Of a stretch of DNA of 5,211 nt, positions 1 through 5,211 are shown piece after piece. The stretch comes from Phycisphaerae bacterium (GTDB lineage: Bacteria; Planctomycetota; Phycisphaerae; Phycisphaerales; SM1A02): positions 14,782 to 19,992 of the forward strand of contig PAAB01000005.1 in the NCBI GenBank assembly GCA_002591705.1. Direction: 5' to 3'. The notes under the pieces are model-generated. The model searched no databases, was not told the DNA's origin, and worked only from the letters and a program-made list of their open reading frames with translations. Positions within the stretch are counted from its first letter, which is position 1. Each line of letters begins with the position of its first letter. The translations under genes were made by a program, and so were the position numbers.

Positions 1-513
1 TGGCTTTTCGGTCTGCCCGCGGAGCAGATCGAGGTGATCGTGCATCCCCAGTCGATCGTGCACAGCTTCGTCGAGTACGTGGATGGATCGGTGCTGGCCC
101 AGTGCGGTCCGCCCGACATGAAGACACCGATCCAGTACGCCCTCACCTGGCCCGATCGGGTCGAAGGCTGCGGCCCGAACCTGGACTGGGCCTCGATGCG
201 GAATCTTGAGTTCGAATCGCTGGACGACCGGACCTTCCCATCCGTCCGCATGGCGATGGACGTGGTCCGGACGGGGGGGACGTCTGGTGCCATCTTCAAT
301 GCCGCCAACGAGGTCGCGGTCCAGGCCTTCCTGGAGCAGCGGATCGATTTCGGCGGCATCTTCGACCTGGTGGAGCGGGGGCTTCGCGAGATTCCAGCCC
401 GGGACGCCGATCGGCTCGAGGTGGTGCTGGAAGATGATGCCGCAACCCGCGCCTTTGTCCGCGACGTACTGGATACGATGGACCGTAGGACCGTTTCGTC
501 GATCGATCGCTGA
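1..513 (+). CDS. dxr: 1-deoxy-D-xylulose 5-phosphate reductoisomerase, C-terminal part (cut by window edge)
   Basis: DXR (IspC) converts 1-deoxy-D-xylulose 5-phosphate to 2-C-methyl-D-erythritol 4-phosphate with NADPH and a divalent metal, the committed step of the cytoplasmic MEP isoprenoid pathway. The reading frame is open from base 1, so the gene starts left of the window. The 170 codons seen here are roughly the last two fifths of a protein that is about 400 residues in E. coli. Recognisable family blocks are WLFGLPAEQIEVIVHPQSIVHS (split here by window codons 1-9 and 10-22), VEYVDGSVLAQ, a PDMKTPIQYAL stretch followed by WPDRV, and the C-terminal helical segment FNAANEVAVQAFL. The DGSVLAQ and NAANEVAV signatures make the call very secure. 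A run of seven G at 273-279 is read through in frame. The stop is a TGA at 511-513, 21 nt before the rseP start, consistent with one operon. Confidence 0.97.
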   Translation, partial: WLFGLPAEQIEVIVHPQSIVHSFVEYVDGSVLAQCGPPDMKTPIQYALTWPDRVEGCGPNLDWASMRNLEFESLDDRTFPSVRMAMDVVRTGGTSGAIFNAANEVAVQAFLEQRIDFGGIFDLVERGLREIPARDADRLEVVLEDDAATRAFVRDVLDTMDRRTVSSIDR

Positions 514-534
514 CCGAACGAGAGTGGACAGGCC

Positions 535-2655
535 ATGGAACTGCTGACGTCAGGCTTCAACATCTTGCTGATCATGGTCGGGTTCGGCGTGCTCATCTTC
601 GTGCACGAACTCGGTCACTTCCTCGCCGCGAAATGGGCCGGGGTCCGCACCGAGGGCTTCTCGATCGGATTCGGGCCTCCCATCTGCTCCTGGAGGAAGG
701 GGATCGGGTTCCGCCTCGGTTCCACCTACGAGGCGGTGCGTCGACGAACCGGTCAGCTGCCCGGCGAACTCTCCGACGACGAACTCCGCGACGCCGGACT
801 CAGCGAGACGGAGTACTCGCTGCGGTGGCTGCCGCTGGGGGGCTTCGTGCGGATGCTGGGGCAGGACGATGTGAAGCCCGCTGCGACCAGCGACAACCGG
901 CGAAGCTTCAACGTCCGTCCGATTCGACATCGCATGGTGGTCATCAGCGCCGGTGTGGTGATGAACCTCCTGTTCGCCGGTCTGCTTTTCGTGATCGCCT
1001 TCACGATCGGGGTCCGCTTCGAGTCGCCGATCATCGGACAGGTGGTTCCGGGATCGCCGGCCGCAACCGCCGTGGCCTCCGACGGGTCGGTCGGACTGCG
1101 ATCCGGAGATCGGGTCGTCGACATCGACGGTCATGGAATCGAGACCTTCGGCGACATCCAGATCGAAACGGCCATGGGACGTCCCGATGTGGACATGACC
1201 GTACGGGTCGAACGCGAGGGTCGGTCCGAGCCGCTGCAGTTCACCGTGCGACCCCGGGTCGATCCCACCTCGAGGCTGATGGGGATCGGCGTGATGCCGG
1301 CATCTTCGACCCGCCTGCTGGTGGTCGACGAGATGCCCATCGTCGATTCGGTGCTGGATCGTGCGGGCCTTGCGAAGCAGGGAGTCGAGCCCGGCATGAC
1401 CTTGACGGCGGTCGACGGCGAACCGGTCTGGAACTACGACTCCTACGCCGCCCTGAGCGACGGTCGTGGCGGCGACGCACTCGAGACCACCTGGGTGGCG
1501 GCGGACGAGACCGGACGCGGGGCGGATCGGACAGTCGTCGCTTCCCTGGACCCCGTCCCCCAGTGGCAGCAGCTTCGCTATACCGATGCGACGAGTACGT
1601 CGATCGTCGGATACGAGGAAGGATTGCTCGGACTCGTCCCCATGGTCCGGTTGAGTTCCGTGACGGCGGGAAGTCCCAATCAGGGCATCCTGCAGCCGGG
1701 CGACATCGTGCTGCGCATCGGCAACCATCAGGCTCCCCGAATGCGGACGTTCCGCGAGTTCATCGTCGAGCACGGTGCGGGTGCGGTCGACATGACGATC
1801 CTCCGCGACGGCGAACCGGTCTCGGTGACGGCGCGGATCGAGGAGTCGGGCATCTTCGATCCCAGACCCCTGATGGGGGTGACACCGACCTACGCCTGGG
1901 ACGAGCCTCGATTCTCCCAACCGATGGAGGTGGTCCAATCGGAAGGCCGGGAGGATTCATCGCCTTCCGCGGTCAAGACGCCGGTGGCGTCGCTGGGACT
2001 GCTGGGAGGATCACGGATCGAATCGATCAATGGACTTCCGGTCGACGACTGGCGAGGGATCTGGCGTGCGGTGCACGGCCGCGACGGAGCGGGGGAGCTC
2101 GAGGTCACCGTACTGCTGCCGACCACCAACGTCGATCGCAGGACCGTCCGTATCCCGGTCGACGCGGTCTGGACGGATGAGGTCAGGGCGTTGGCCTGGC
2201 AGCCATCCCTGCCGTATTTCGTCTTCGAGCCCCTGTTCGTCCTGCGCCATGCCAACGGGGACCCCCTGCAAGCCGTCTCCATGGGCATTCAGGAGACGGC
2301 GTCCTTCGCCGTCCTGACCTATCTGACGATCGATCGGCTGTTCCGAGGAACGGTCAAGGTCGAGCACCTGCAGGGGCCGGTGGGGATCGTCCACATCGGA
2401 TCGAAGGTCGCGGACCGGGGATTCAGCTATCTCCTGTTCTTCCTTGGATTGATCAGTGTCAACCTGGCGGTGATCAACTTCCTGCCGCTTCCCATCGTCG
2501 ACGGCGGACTCTTCCTCTACCTCGTCTACGAGGCGTTCAAGGGTCGGCCGCCTTCGGTCGGATTCCAGAATGGAGCGGCCCTGGTCGGACTGCTCCTCAT
2601 CGCGACGGCCTTCGTGGTGACGTTCTACAATGACATCGCCAGGATCATCGGCTGA
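535..2655 (+). CDS. rseP: RseP-family site-2 intramembrane zinc metalloprotease with expanded PDZ region
   Basis: Members of this family cut transmembrane substrates inside the lipid bilayer, such as anti-sigma factors in the envelope stress response and leftover signal peptides. Visible parts in order: TM1 (about 8-30) carrying the zinc motif HELGH (24-28); a cytoplasmic stretch with the membrane-associated GGFVRML hairpin (102-108); TM2 (about 134-159) with the AGVVMN motif; a long extracytoplasmic part (about 160-600); TM3 (about 630-650) leading into NFLPLPIVDG (648-657), whose D656 is the third zinc ligand; and TM4 (about 679-698). All catalytic residues are present. The extracytoplasmic part holds about four PDZ-like modules: 165-242 (GSPA, then GLRSGDRVVDIDG), 262-342 (GVEPGMTLTAVDG), 368-436 (GSPN, then GILQPGDIVLRIG) and 480-545 (GGSRIESINGLPVDDW). 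The third and fourth are degenerate. At 706 residues it is far longer than E. coli RseP (450 residues, two PDZ domains). The ATG at 535 places TM1 correctly, but its Shine-Dalgarno site is weak. It lies 21 nt after dxr and 20 nt before the reductase gene. The natural substrate cannot be told from sequence. Confidence 0.95.
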   Translation: MELLTSGFNILLIMVGFGVLIFVHELGHFLAAKWAGVRTEGFSIGFGPPICSWRKGIGFRLGSTYEAVRRRTGQLPGELSDDELRDAGLSETEYSLRWLPLGGFVRMLGQDDVKPAATSDNRRSFNVRPIRHRMVVISAGVVMNLLFAGLLFVIAFTIGVRFESPIIGQVVPGSPAATAVASDGSVGLRSGDRVVDIDGHGIETFGDIQIETAMGRPDVDMTVRVEREGRSEPLQFTVRPRVDPTSRLMGIGVMPASSTRLLVVDEMPIVDSVLDRAGLAKQGVEPGMTLTAVDGEPVWNYDSYAALSDGRGGDALETTWVAADETGRGADRTVVASLDPVPQWQQLRYTDATSTSIVGYEEGLLGLVPMVRLSSVTAGSPNQGILQPGDIVLRIGNHQAPRMRTFREFIVEHGAGAVDMTILRDGEPVSVTARIEESGIFDPRPLMGVTPTYAWDEPRFSQPMEVVQSEGREDSSPSAVKTPVASLGLLGGSRIESINGLPVDDWRGIWRAVHGRDGAGELEVTVLLPTTNVDRRTVRIPVDAVWTDEVRALAWQPSLPYFVFEPLFVLRHANGDPLQAVSMGIQETASFAVLTYLTIDRLFRGTVKVEHLQGPVGIVHIGSKVADRGFSYLLFFLGLISVNLAVINFLPLPIVDGGLFLYLVYEAFKGRPPSVGFQNGAALVGLLLIATAFVVTFYNDIARIIG

Positions 2656-2663
2656 TCCTGTTC

Positions 2664-2668
2664 AGGAG
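2664..2668 (+). promoter_or_regulatory. Ribosome-binding site AGGAG deciding the GTG start
   Basis: An AGGAG lies 7 nt before the GTG at 2676, which supports that rare start codon over internal ATGs. The AGGA also forms the 3' arm of a small possible hairpin (TCCT-GTTC-AGGA, 2656-2667) that begins right after the rseP stop codon. Confidence 0.75.
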
Positions 2669-2675
2669 TCGAACC

Positions 2676-3446
2676 GTGTCACGACCAGTCGCCCTCGTCA
2701 CCGGAGCCTCGTCGGGAGTCGGCCGGGCCTGCGCGCTCGGCCTTGCGGAGCGGGGCTTCGATCTCGCGGTGGCCGCCCGGCGCACCGAGGAACTCGATGC
2801 CCTGTCCCGAGAACTCGGCGATTCGTGCCGGGTGATGAGACGGTGCGTCGATTTGCATGATCCGGAGGAGACGGCCCGCGTGGTTCCCGAGGTGATCGGG
2901 GAGTTCGGCCGTCTCGACGTGCTGCTGAACATCGCGGGCATCTTCGACATCGCTCCGCTGCATGAGATGTCGCTGGGATCCCTGCAGCGGACCCTGGCGA
3001 TCAATACGATCGCACCCGCGATCCTCGTTCGAGAAGCCTGGTCCGCGCTGGCCGATGCGCCACGCGGAGTGGTGCTCAACATGTCCTCCCTCGCCTCGAT
3101 CGATCCGTTTCCGGGTGCCGGGGCCTACGGCATCAGCAAGTCGGCCATCGAGGGCTTGACCCGTTCCGTGCACGTCGAATCACAGGCCGCGGAGGCGGGC
3201 ATCGAGGCGTATTCCCTCGCCGCAGGCTGCATCGACACACCGATGCTCCGTAGTGTGCTGGGAGACATCGAACTGCCTGAGGGCGCGGAGATTCCCATGG
3301 ACCAGTTCGTGGGCATCGCCATGGACTGCATCGAGGGCCGCCGCCCGGAAGCCCGTGGGCTGCCGCTGTTCGTGGTGCGGGACGGATTTGCCACCCTGGA
3401 CTCGGAGGAGGCCCTGGAAGCCATCCGGGTCCTCTGGAATGCGTGA
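2676..3446 (+). CDS. Classical short-chain dehydrogenase/reductase (SDR)
   Basis: A 256-residue Rossmann-fold oxidoreductase, soluble and presumably cytoplasmic, of the usual classical SDR length. The cofactor loop TGASSGVG is at residues 9-16. After the second strand comes AARR (33-36), whose basic residues suggest NADP(H) over NAD(H). The structural motif is NIAG (85-88), a variant of the common NNAG. The catalytic tetrad is complete: N110, S138 (in NMSSLAS), Y151 and K155 (YGISK), with the usual 13-residue Ser-Tyr spacing. The loop after the sixth strand reads LAAGCIDTPML, where most relatives have PG in place of AG. There is no signal peptide or membrane segment. The substrate is unknown; general SDR similarity does not separate 3-oxoacyl-ACP reductase-like from other alcohol or ketone reductases. 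The GTG start follows a good AGGAG. The gene begins 20 nt after rseP and is probably co-transcribed and possibly translationally coupled. Confidence 0.93.
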   Translation: MSRPVALVTGASSGVGRACALGLAERGFDLAVAARRTEELDALSRELGDSCRVMRRCVDLHDPEETARVVPEVIGEFGRLDVLLNIAGIFDIAPLHEMSLGSLQRTLAINTIAPAILVREAWSALADAPRGVVLNMSSLASIDPFPGAGAYGISKSAIEGLTRSVHVESQAAEAGIEAYSLAAGCIDTPMLRSVLGDIELPEGAEIPMDQFVGIAMDCIEGRRPEARGLPLFVVRDGFATLDSEEALEAIRVLWNA

Positions 3447-3516
3447 AGTTCCATCTGTGCGGCCTCTGCGGTCTCGAAGGCCGGGCCGTTGCCCCATCCC
3501 CGACGTGGTTGGCGAT

Positions 3517-3535
3517 CCCGCTTGAATGAAGCGGG
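3517..3535 (+). terminator. Hairpin after the SDR gene, possible weak terminator
   Basis: A perfect 7-bp inverted repeat CCCGCTT / AAGCGGG encloses a 5-nt loop GAATG, 70 nt downstream of the SDR stop codon. It is followed by TGATCTTT rather than a proper T tract, so intrinsic termination would be weak. It could instead be part of the leader of the downstream cyclase gene. Confidence 0.35.
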
Positions 3536-3558
3536 TGATCTTTCGACGTTGAAGGGGC

Positions 3559-3577
3559 GGATCCTGCTTCGGGATCC
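3559..3577 (+). promoter_or_regulatory. Leader hairpin just upstream of the cyclase ribosome-binding site
   Basis: Two copies of GGATCC (3559-3564 and 3572-3577) are separated by the 7-nt TGCTTCG. Since GGATCC is its own reverse complement, they form a 6-bp stem ending 3 nt before the GGGGAG ribosome-binding site. The sequence CGGGATC at 3570-3576 could alternatively pair with GATCCCG at 3514-3520, which would disrupt both this hairpin and the one at 3517-3535. Any regulatory role is inference. Confidence 0.3.
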
Positions 3578-3580
3578 AAC

Positions 3581-3586
3581 GGGGAG
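3581..3586 (+). promoter_or_regulatory. Likely ribosome-binding site of the diguanylate cyclase gene
   Basis: GGGGAG lies 12 nt before the ATG at 3599, slightly farther than optimal. It is the only purine-rich match near this start, which also puts the receiver-like fold at its expected distance from the N-terminus. Confidence 0.5.
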
Positions 3587-3598
3587 TTCTGTTCAGCG

Positions 3599-4651
3599 AT
3601 GGAAGCAAAGATTCCAACGAGACCGACCGCGTCCGGCCTGCGGGTGCTGTTGATCGAACCGGATCGGGTCACTGCCGACCGGATCAGGGATTCTCTCGTC
3701 GACGTCGTCCACCGTACGTCCTCGTCGGTCTGCCTCGTGGTGGACTCGCTGCAGGCGATGCATGAACTCCCGATGGATCGGTTCGATGTGGTGATCACCG
3801 CTTCGGTGCTGCCCGACGCCTGCGGTCTCGATGTGCTCGTGTTCATGCAGGGTACGTCGCCGGACACCCCCGTGATCATGACCGGAGTGGAAGCCGATGC
3901 CTCCATGGCCGTGGATGCCATCCGGGGGGGAGCCGCGGAGTTCATTCTCCTGACCGGGCACGAAACGGTCGCCGTTCCGCTGGCGGTGGAAAAGGCGTTC
4001 GTGCATCGGCAACTCCGTGACGAGAACGAAGGTCTCCAGGAGGATCTCGGGCGATCCATGGCGGATCTCGCCATCCTCAACCGCAAACTCGAAAAGACCA
4101 TCCGGCAGCTGGAGGTCACCGCACGGACCGATGAACTGACCGGTCTGAGCAACCGCCGGTGGTTGAATCTCATGCTCGAAGGGCGGTGGGCCGAGGCCGA
4201 GCGTCATGACCTTTCGATGGCGTTCATCATGATCGACCTCGACGGCTTCAAGCAGCTCAACGATCGTCTCGGTCATCAGCGTGGAGACGATCTCCTGCGG
4301 GTCGTGGGCGAGGTGATCGAGCGGAACTGCCGTGAGATCGACGTTGCGGCCCGCTACGGTGGCGATGAGTTCTGCATCCTGATGCCGCACACCGACCTGG
4401 ATGCCGCGATGCACGTGGCCGACCGCATTTCGAACGCGTTCATGGATCGGATCGCCGGACTCGATCTGCATGCCGTCACGGTGGGGTTGTCCATCGGCGT
4501 GGGACACCGGGATCTGTCCAATCCCGGATCCGCGGAGGATCTGGTCCGTCACGCCGACGAGGCGATGTATGCGGCCAAGGCCGCATGCGATGGTGCCAAT
4601 CGGGTGTTCGTCCGGGCCCGGGGGGGCGCGATGGTGTCCTCGGCGGCCTGA
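3599..4651 (+). CDS. Diguanylate cyclase: degenerate receiver domain plus GGDEF
   Basis: This 350-residue soluble protein should make the second messenger c-di-GMP from two GTP. Residues 14-138 have the alternating pattern of a response-regulator receiver domain (LRVLLIEPD, FDVVITASVLPDACGLDVL, TPVIMTG, GGAAEFILL). The phospho-acceptor Asp is replaced by A68, the acidic pair is reduced to E20-P21, and the usual Lys after the fifth strand is missing. Residues about 139-175 form a charged, probably coiled-coil helix. The GGDEF domain (about 176-340) looks fully active: TDELTGLSNRR (177-187), metal ligand D213 in DLDGFKQLND, N221, D230, and the GGDEF signature at 254-258 preceded by RY. The inhibitory I-site RxxD is present as R245-E-I-D248, spaced as in PleD, so product feedback is expected. 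There is no EAL domain, membrane segment or signal peptide. It is transcribed alone after a 152-nt gap, and its stop codon abuts that of smpB on the other strand. Confidence 0.95.
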   Translation: MEAKIPTRPTASGLRVLLIEPDRVTADRIRDSLVDVVHRTSSSVCLVVDSLQAMHELPMDRFDVVITASVLPDACGLDVLVFMQGTSPDTPVIMTGVEADASMAVDAIRGGAAEFILLTGHETVAVPLAVEKAFVHRQLRDENEGLQEDLGRSMADLAILNRKLEKTIRQLEVTARTDELTGLSNRRWLNLMLEGRWAEAERHDLSMAFIMIDLDGFKQLNDRLGHQRGDDLLRVVGEVIERNCREIDVAARYGGDEFCILMPHTDLDAAMHVADRISNAFMDRIAGLDLHAVTVGLSIGVGHRDLSNPGSAEDLVRHADEAMYAAKAACDGANRVFVRARGGAMVSSAA

Positions 4652-5125
4652 TCAGCGCTTCTTGAGTGCGCGCTCGATCTCACGCTTCGCTTCCTTGGCC
4701 TTGAGATCCTGTCGCTTGTCCTTCGCCTTCTTGCCCGTTCCGAGTCCGATGAGCAGTTTCGCACGTCCATCCACGAAGTACATCTTCAAGGGGACGATCG
4801 TGCAGCCCCGGCTTCGGGCTGCGATGGCCCACTTGCGAATTTCACGACGGTGCGCAAGCAGGATCCGTACCCGGATCGGATCGTGCTGACGATGGGGGCC
4901 CGCCGGGGGGTACTCCGCGACGTGCACCCCATGCAGAGACAGGGCAAGCGGTTGTTCGGTCGCCTTCACGTATCCCTCGGCGAGTGAGACCTGGCCGCTG
5001 CGGACCGACTTGATCTCCGTCCCCAGCAGCTTGATGCCGCACTCGAGGGTGTCCGTGATGGTGTAGAGATGCCGGGCTTTCCGGTTCTCGATCACAGGTT
5101 CGTTGTTGGACGGTTTTGTAGCCAT
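4652..5125 (-). CDS. smpB: SsrA-binding protein SmpB
   Basis: SmpB binds the tRNA-like part of tmRNA and carries it into the A site of stalled ribosomes, so that trans-translation can release the ribosome and tag the unfinished protein. Family blocks are easy to read: IENRKARHLYTI, GIKLLGTEIKSVRSG, VSLAEGYV, HDPIRVRILLAHRREI, IVPLKMYFVDGRAKLLIGL, then GTGKKAKDKR and a basic, helix-prone tail ending ALKKR. The tail is the part that senses the empty mRNA channel. The usual Tyr or His in GKKxYDKR is Lys here. Length is 157 residues from the ATG at 5125, typical for the family. That start is preferred because MATKPSNNEPVIENRKA fits SmpB N-termini and it follows a GCAGG 5 nt upstream. An in-frame ATG at 5137 (161 residues) is possible but has no Shine-Dalgarno site. 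The gene lies directly behind the tRNA terminator and converges with the cyclase gene without any gap. ssrA is not in the window. Confidence 0.97.
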   Translation of the reverse strand: MATKPSNNEPVIENRKARHLYTITDTLECGIKLLGTEIKSVRSGQVSLAEGYVKATEQPLALSLHGVHVAEYPPAGPHRQHDPIRVRILLAHRREIRKWAIAARSRGCTIVPLKMYFVDGRAKLLIGLGTGKKAKDKRQDLKAKEAKREIERALKKR

Positions 5126-5140
5126 CTGTGCCTGCATGCT

Positions 5141-5176
5141 AACGAAACGGCCCTGCAGGGAACCCCTGCAGGGCCG
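5141..5176 (-). terminator. Rho-independent terminator of the tRNA gene
   Basis: On the minus strand, 5 nt after the tRNA discriminator base, a perfect 12-bp GC-rich stem (5165-5176 with 5148-5159) closes a 5-nt loop and is followed by TTTCGTT (5147-5141). Each arm contains the palindrome CCTGCAGG, so the block is both a direct and an inverted repeat. The T-rich side is found only in the minus-strand direction. It therefore ends the tRNA transcript and sits immediately before the smpB start codon. Confidence 0.75.
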
Positions 5177-5181
5177 GTCAA

Positions 5182-5211
5182 TGCGCGAGAGAGGACTCGA
5201 ACCTCCACGGG
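5182..5211 (-). tRNA. tRNA 3' end (class II, probably tRNA-Leu), cut by window edge
   Basis: Read on the minus strand, the window edge gives the end of a variable arm (CCCGT), a T arm with stem GGAGG/CCTCT around the loop TTCGAGT (one G-U pair), a 7-nt acceptor strand CTCGCGC and discriminator A at 5182. CCA is not encoded, since TTG follows. The acceptor implies a 5' end GCGCGAG, and with a paired variable arm next to the T stem this resembles bacterial tRNA-Leu. The anticodon lies outside the window, so identity is an inference. The start of tmRNA normally reads GGGGCTG, which argues against ssrA even though smpB is adjacent. Confidence 0.85.

Noticed and set aside
550..1938. A long open frame on the minus strand opposite rseP (462 codons)
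   Set aside because: It lies fully inside the rseP coding region, has low-complexity His/Arg/Asp-rich composition and no recognisable domain. Such antisense frames are common in GC-rich genes.
633..2180. A 515-codon plus-strand frame overlapping rseP
   Set aside because: It is a shifted reading of rseP, very rich in Arg and Gly, with no family motif, while the rseP frame carries all catalytic signatures.
3501..3530. A possible sigma-54 promoter (TGGCGATCCCGCTTGA) upstream of the cyclase gene
   Set aside because: The spacing between the GG element and the second element is 11 rather than 10, and the second element reads GA, not GC.
3526..3552. A tiny open frame MKRVIFRR in the intergenic leader
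   Set aside because: It is eight codons long with no convincing ribosome-binding site, and its start lies inside the hairpin.
3542..3553. A near-palindrome TTCGACGTTGAA as a possible operator
   Set aside because: It matches in only 10 of 12 positions, has no second copy nearby, and no regulator is linked to it.
3447..3598. A c-di-GMP riboswitch in the leader of the cyclase gene
   Set aside because: No recognisable conserved core of the GEMM-I or GEMM-II classes was seen; only simple hairpins are present.
3924..3930. G7 runs here, at 273-279 in dxr and near the end of the cyclase gene (4620-4626) as phase-variation tracts
   Set aside because: All three are in frame within intact genes, are short, and are expected in GC-rich DNA. 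There is no sign of frameshifted copies.
3133..4552. Long minus-strand frames opposite the SDR and diguanylate cyclase genes
   Set aside because: The sense strand encodes complete, well-conserved proteins. The antisense products have skewed Ser/Arg/His composition and no recognisable domain.
5182..5211. The RNA next to smpB as the 3' end of tmRNA (ssrA)
   Set aside because: The acceptor strand CTCGCGC implies a 5' end GCGCGAG, unlike the nearly invariant GGGGCTG start of tmRNA, and the variable-arm sequence fits a class II tRNA better. The rest of the gene would settle it.

Overview
The window is a GC-rich bacterial chromosome segment holding ordinary core genes. No phage, insertion sequence, CRISPR array or defence locus is visible. 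The best guess for the source is a planctomycete, perhaps Phycisphaerae-like. This is an inference from high GC, a dxr-rseP pairing, an unusually long multi-PDZ RseP with its TEYSLRWLPLGGFVRML stretch, and weak Shine-Dalgarno sites. No taxonomic marker such as rRNA is present.

Layout, left to right: (i) positions 1-513, plus strand, the C-terminal part of dxr (MEP isoprenoid pathway), cut by the window edge. (ii) 535-2655, plus, a 706-residue RseP-type intramembrane site-2 metalloprotease with HELGH, an NFLPLPIVDG motif and about four PDZ-like modules in between. (iii) 2676-3446, plus, a classical short-chain dehydrogenase/reductase with a GTG start and a good ribosome-binding site. These three genes are spaced 20-21 nt apart and look like one operon. 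(iv) 3447-3598, a 152-nt intergenic leader with two hairpins that could compete with each other. (v) 3599-4651, plus, a cytoplasmic diguanylate cyclase: a degenerate receiver domain lacking the phospho-acceptor Asp, a helical linker, and an intact GGDEF domain with an I-site. (vi) 4652-5125, minus, smpB for trans-translation, converging on the cyclase gene with stop codons that abut exactly. (vii) 5141-5176, a strong terminator hairpin read on the minus strand. (viii) 5182-5211, minus, the 3' end of a class II tRNA, probably tRNA-Leu, cut by the right edge.

The left operon couples isoprenoid precursor synthesis with envelope proteolysis, an arrangement common in bacteria. The cyclase is probably its own transcription unit, making c-di-GMP in response to something other than phosphorylation of its own receiver domain. 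smpB follows the tRNA gene so closely that its promoter must overlap the tRNA terminator or 3' end, or it depends on read-through. The observations most worth a second look are the pseudo-receiver cyclase, the expanded PDZ region and insertion of RseP, and the cramped tRNA-terminator-smpB junction. None of these amounts to a clearly new system.
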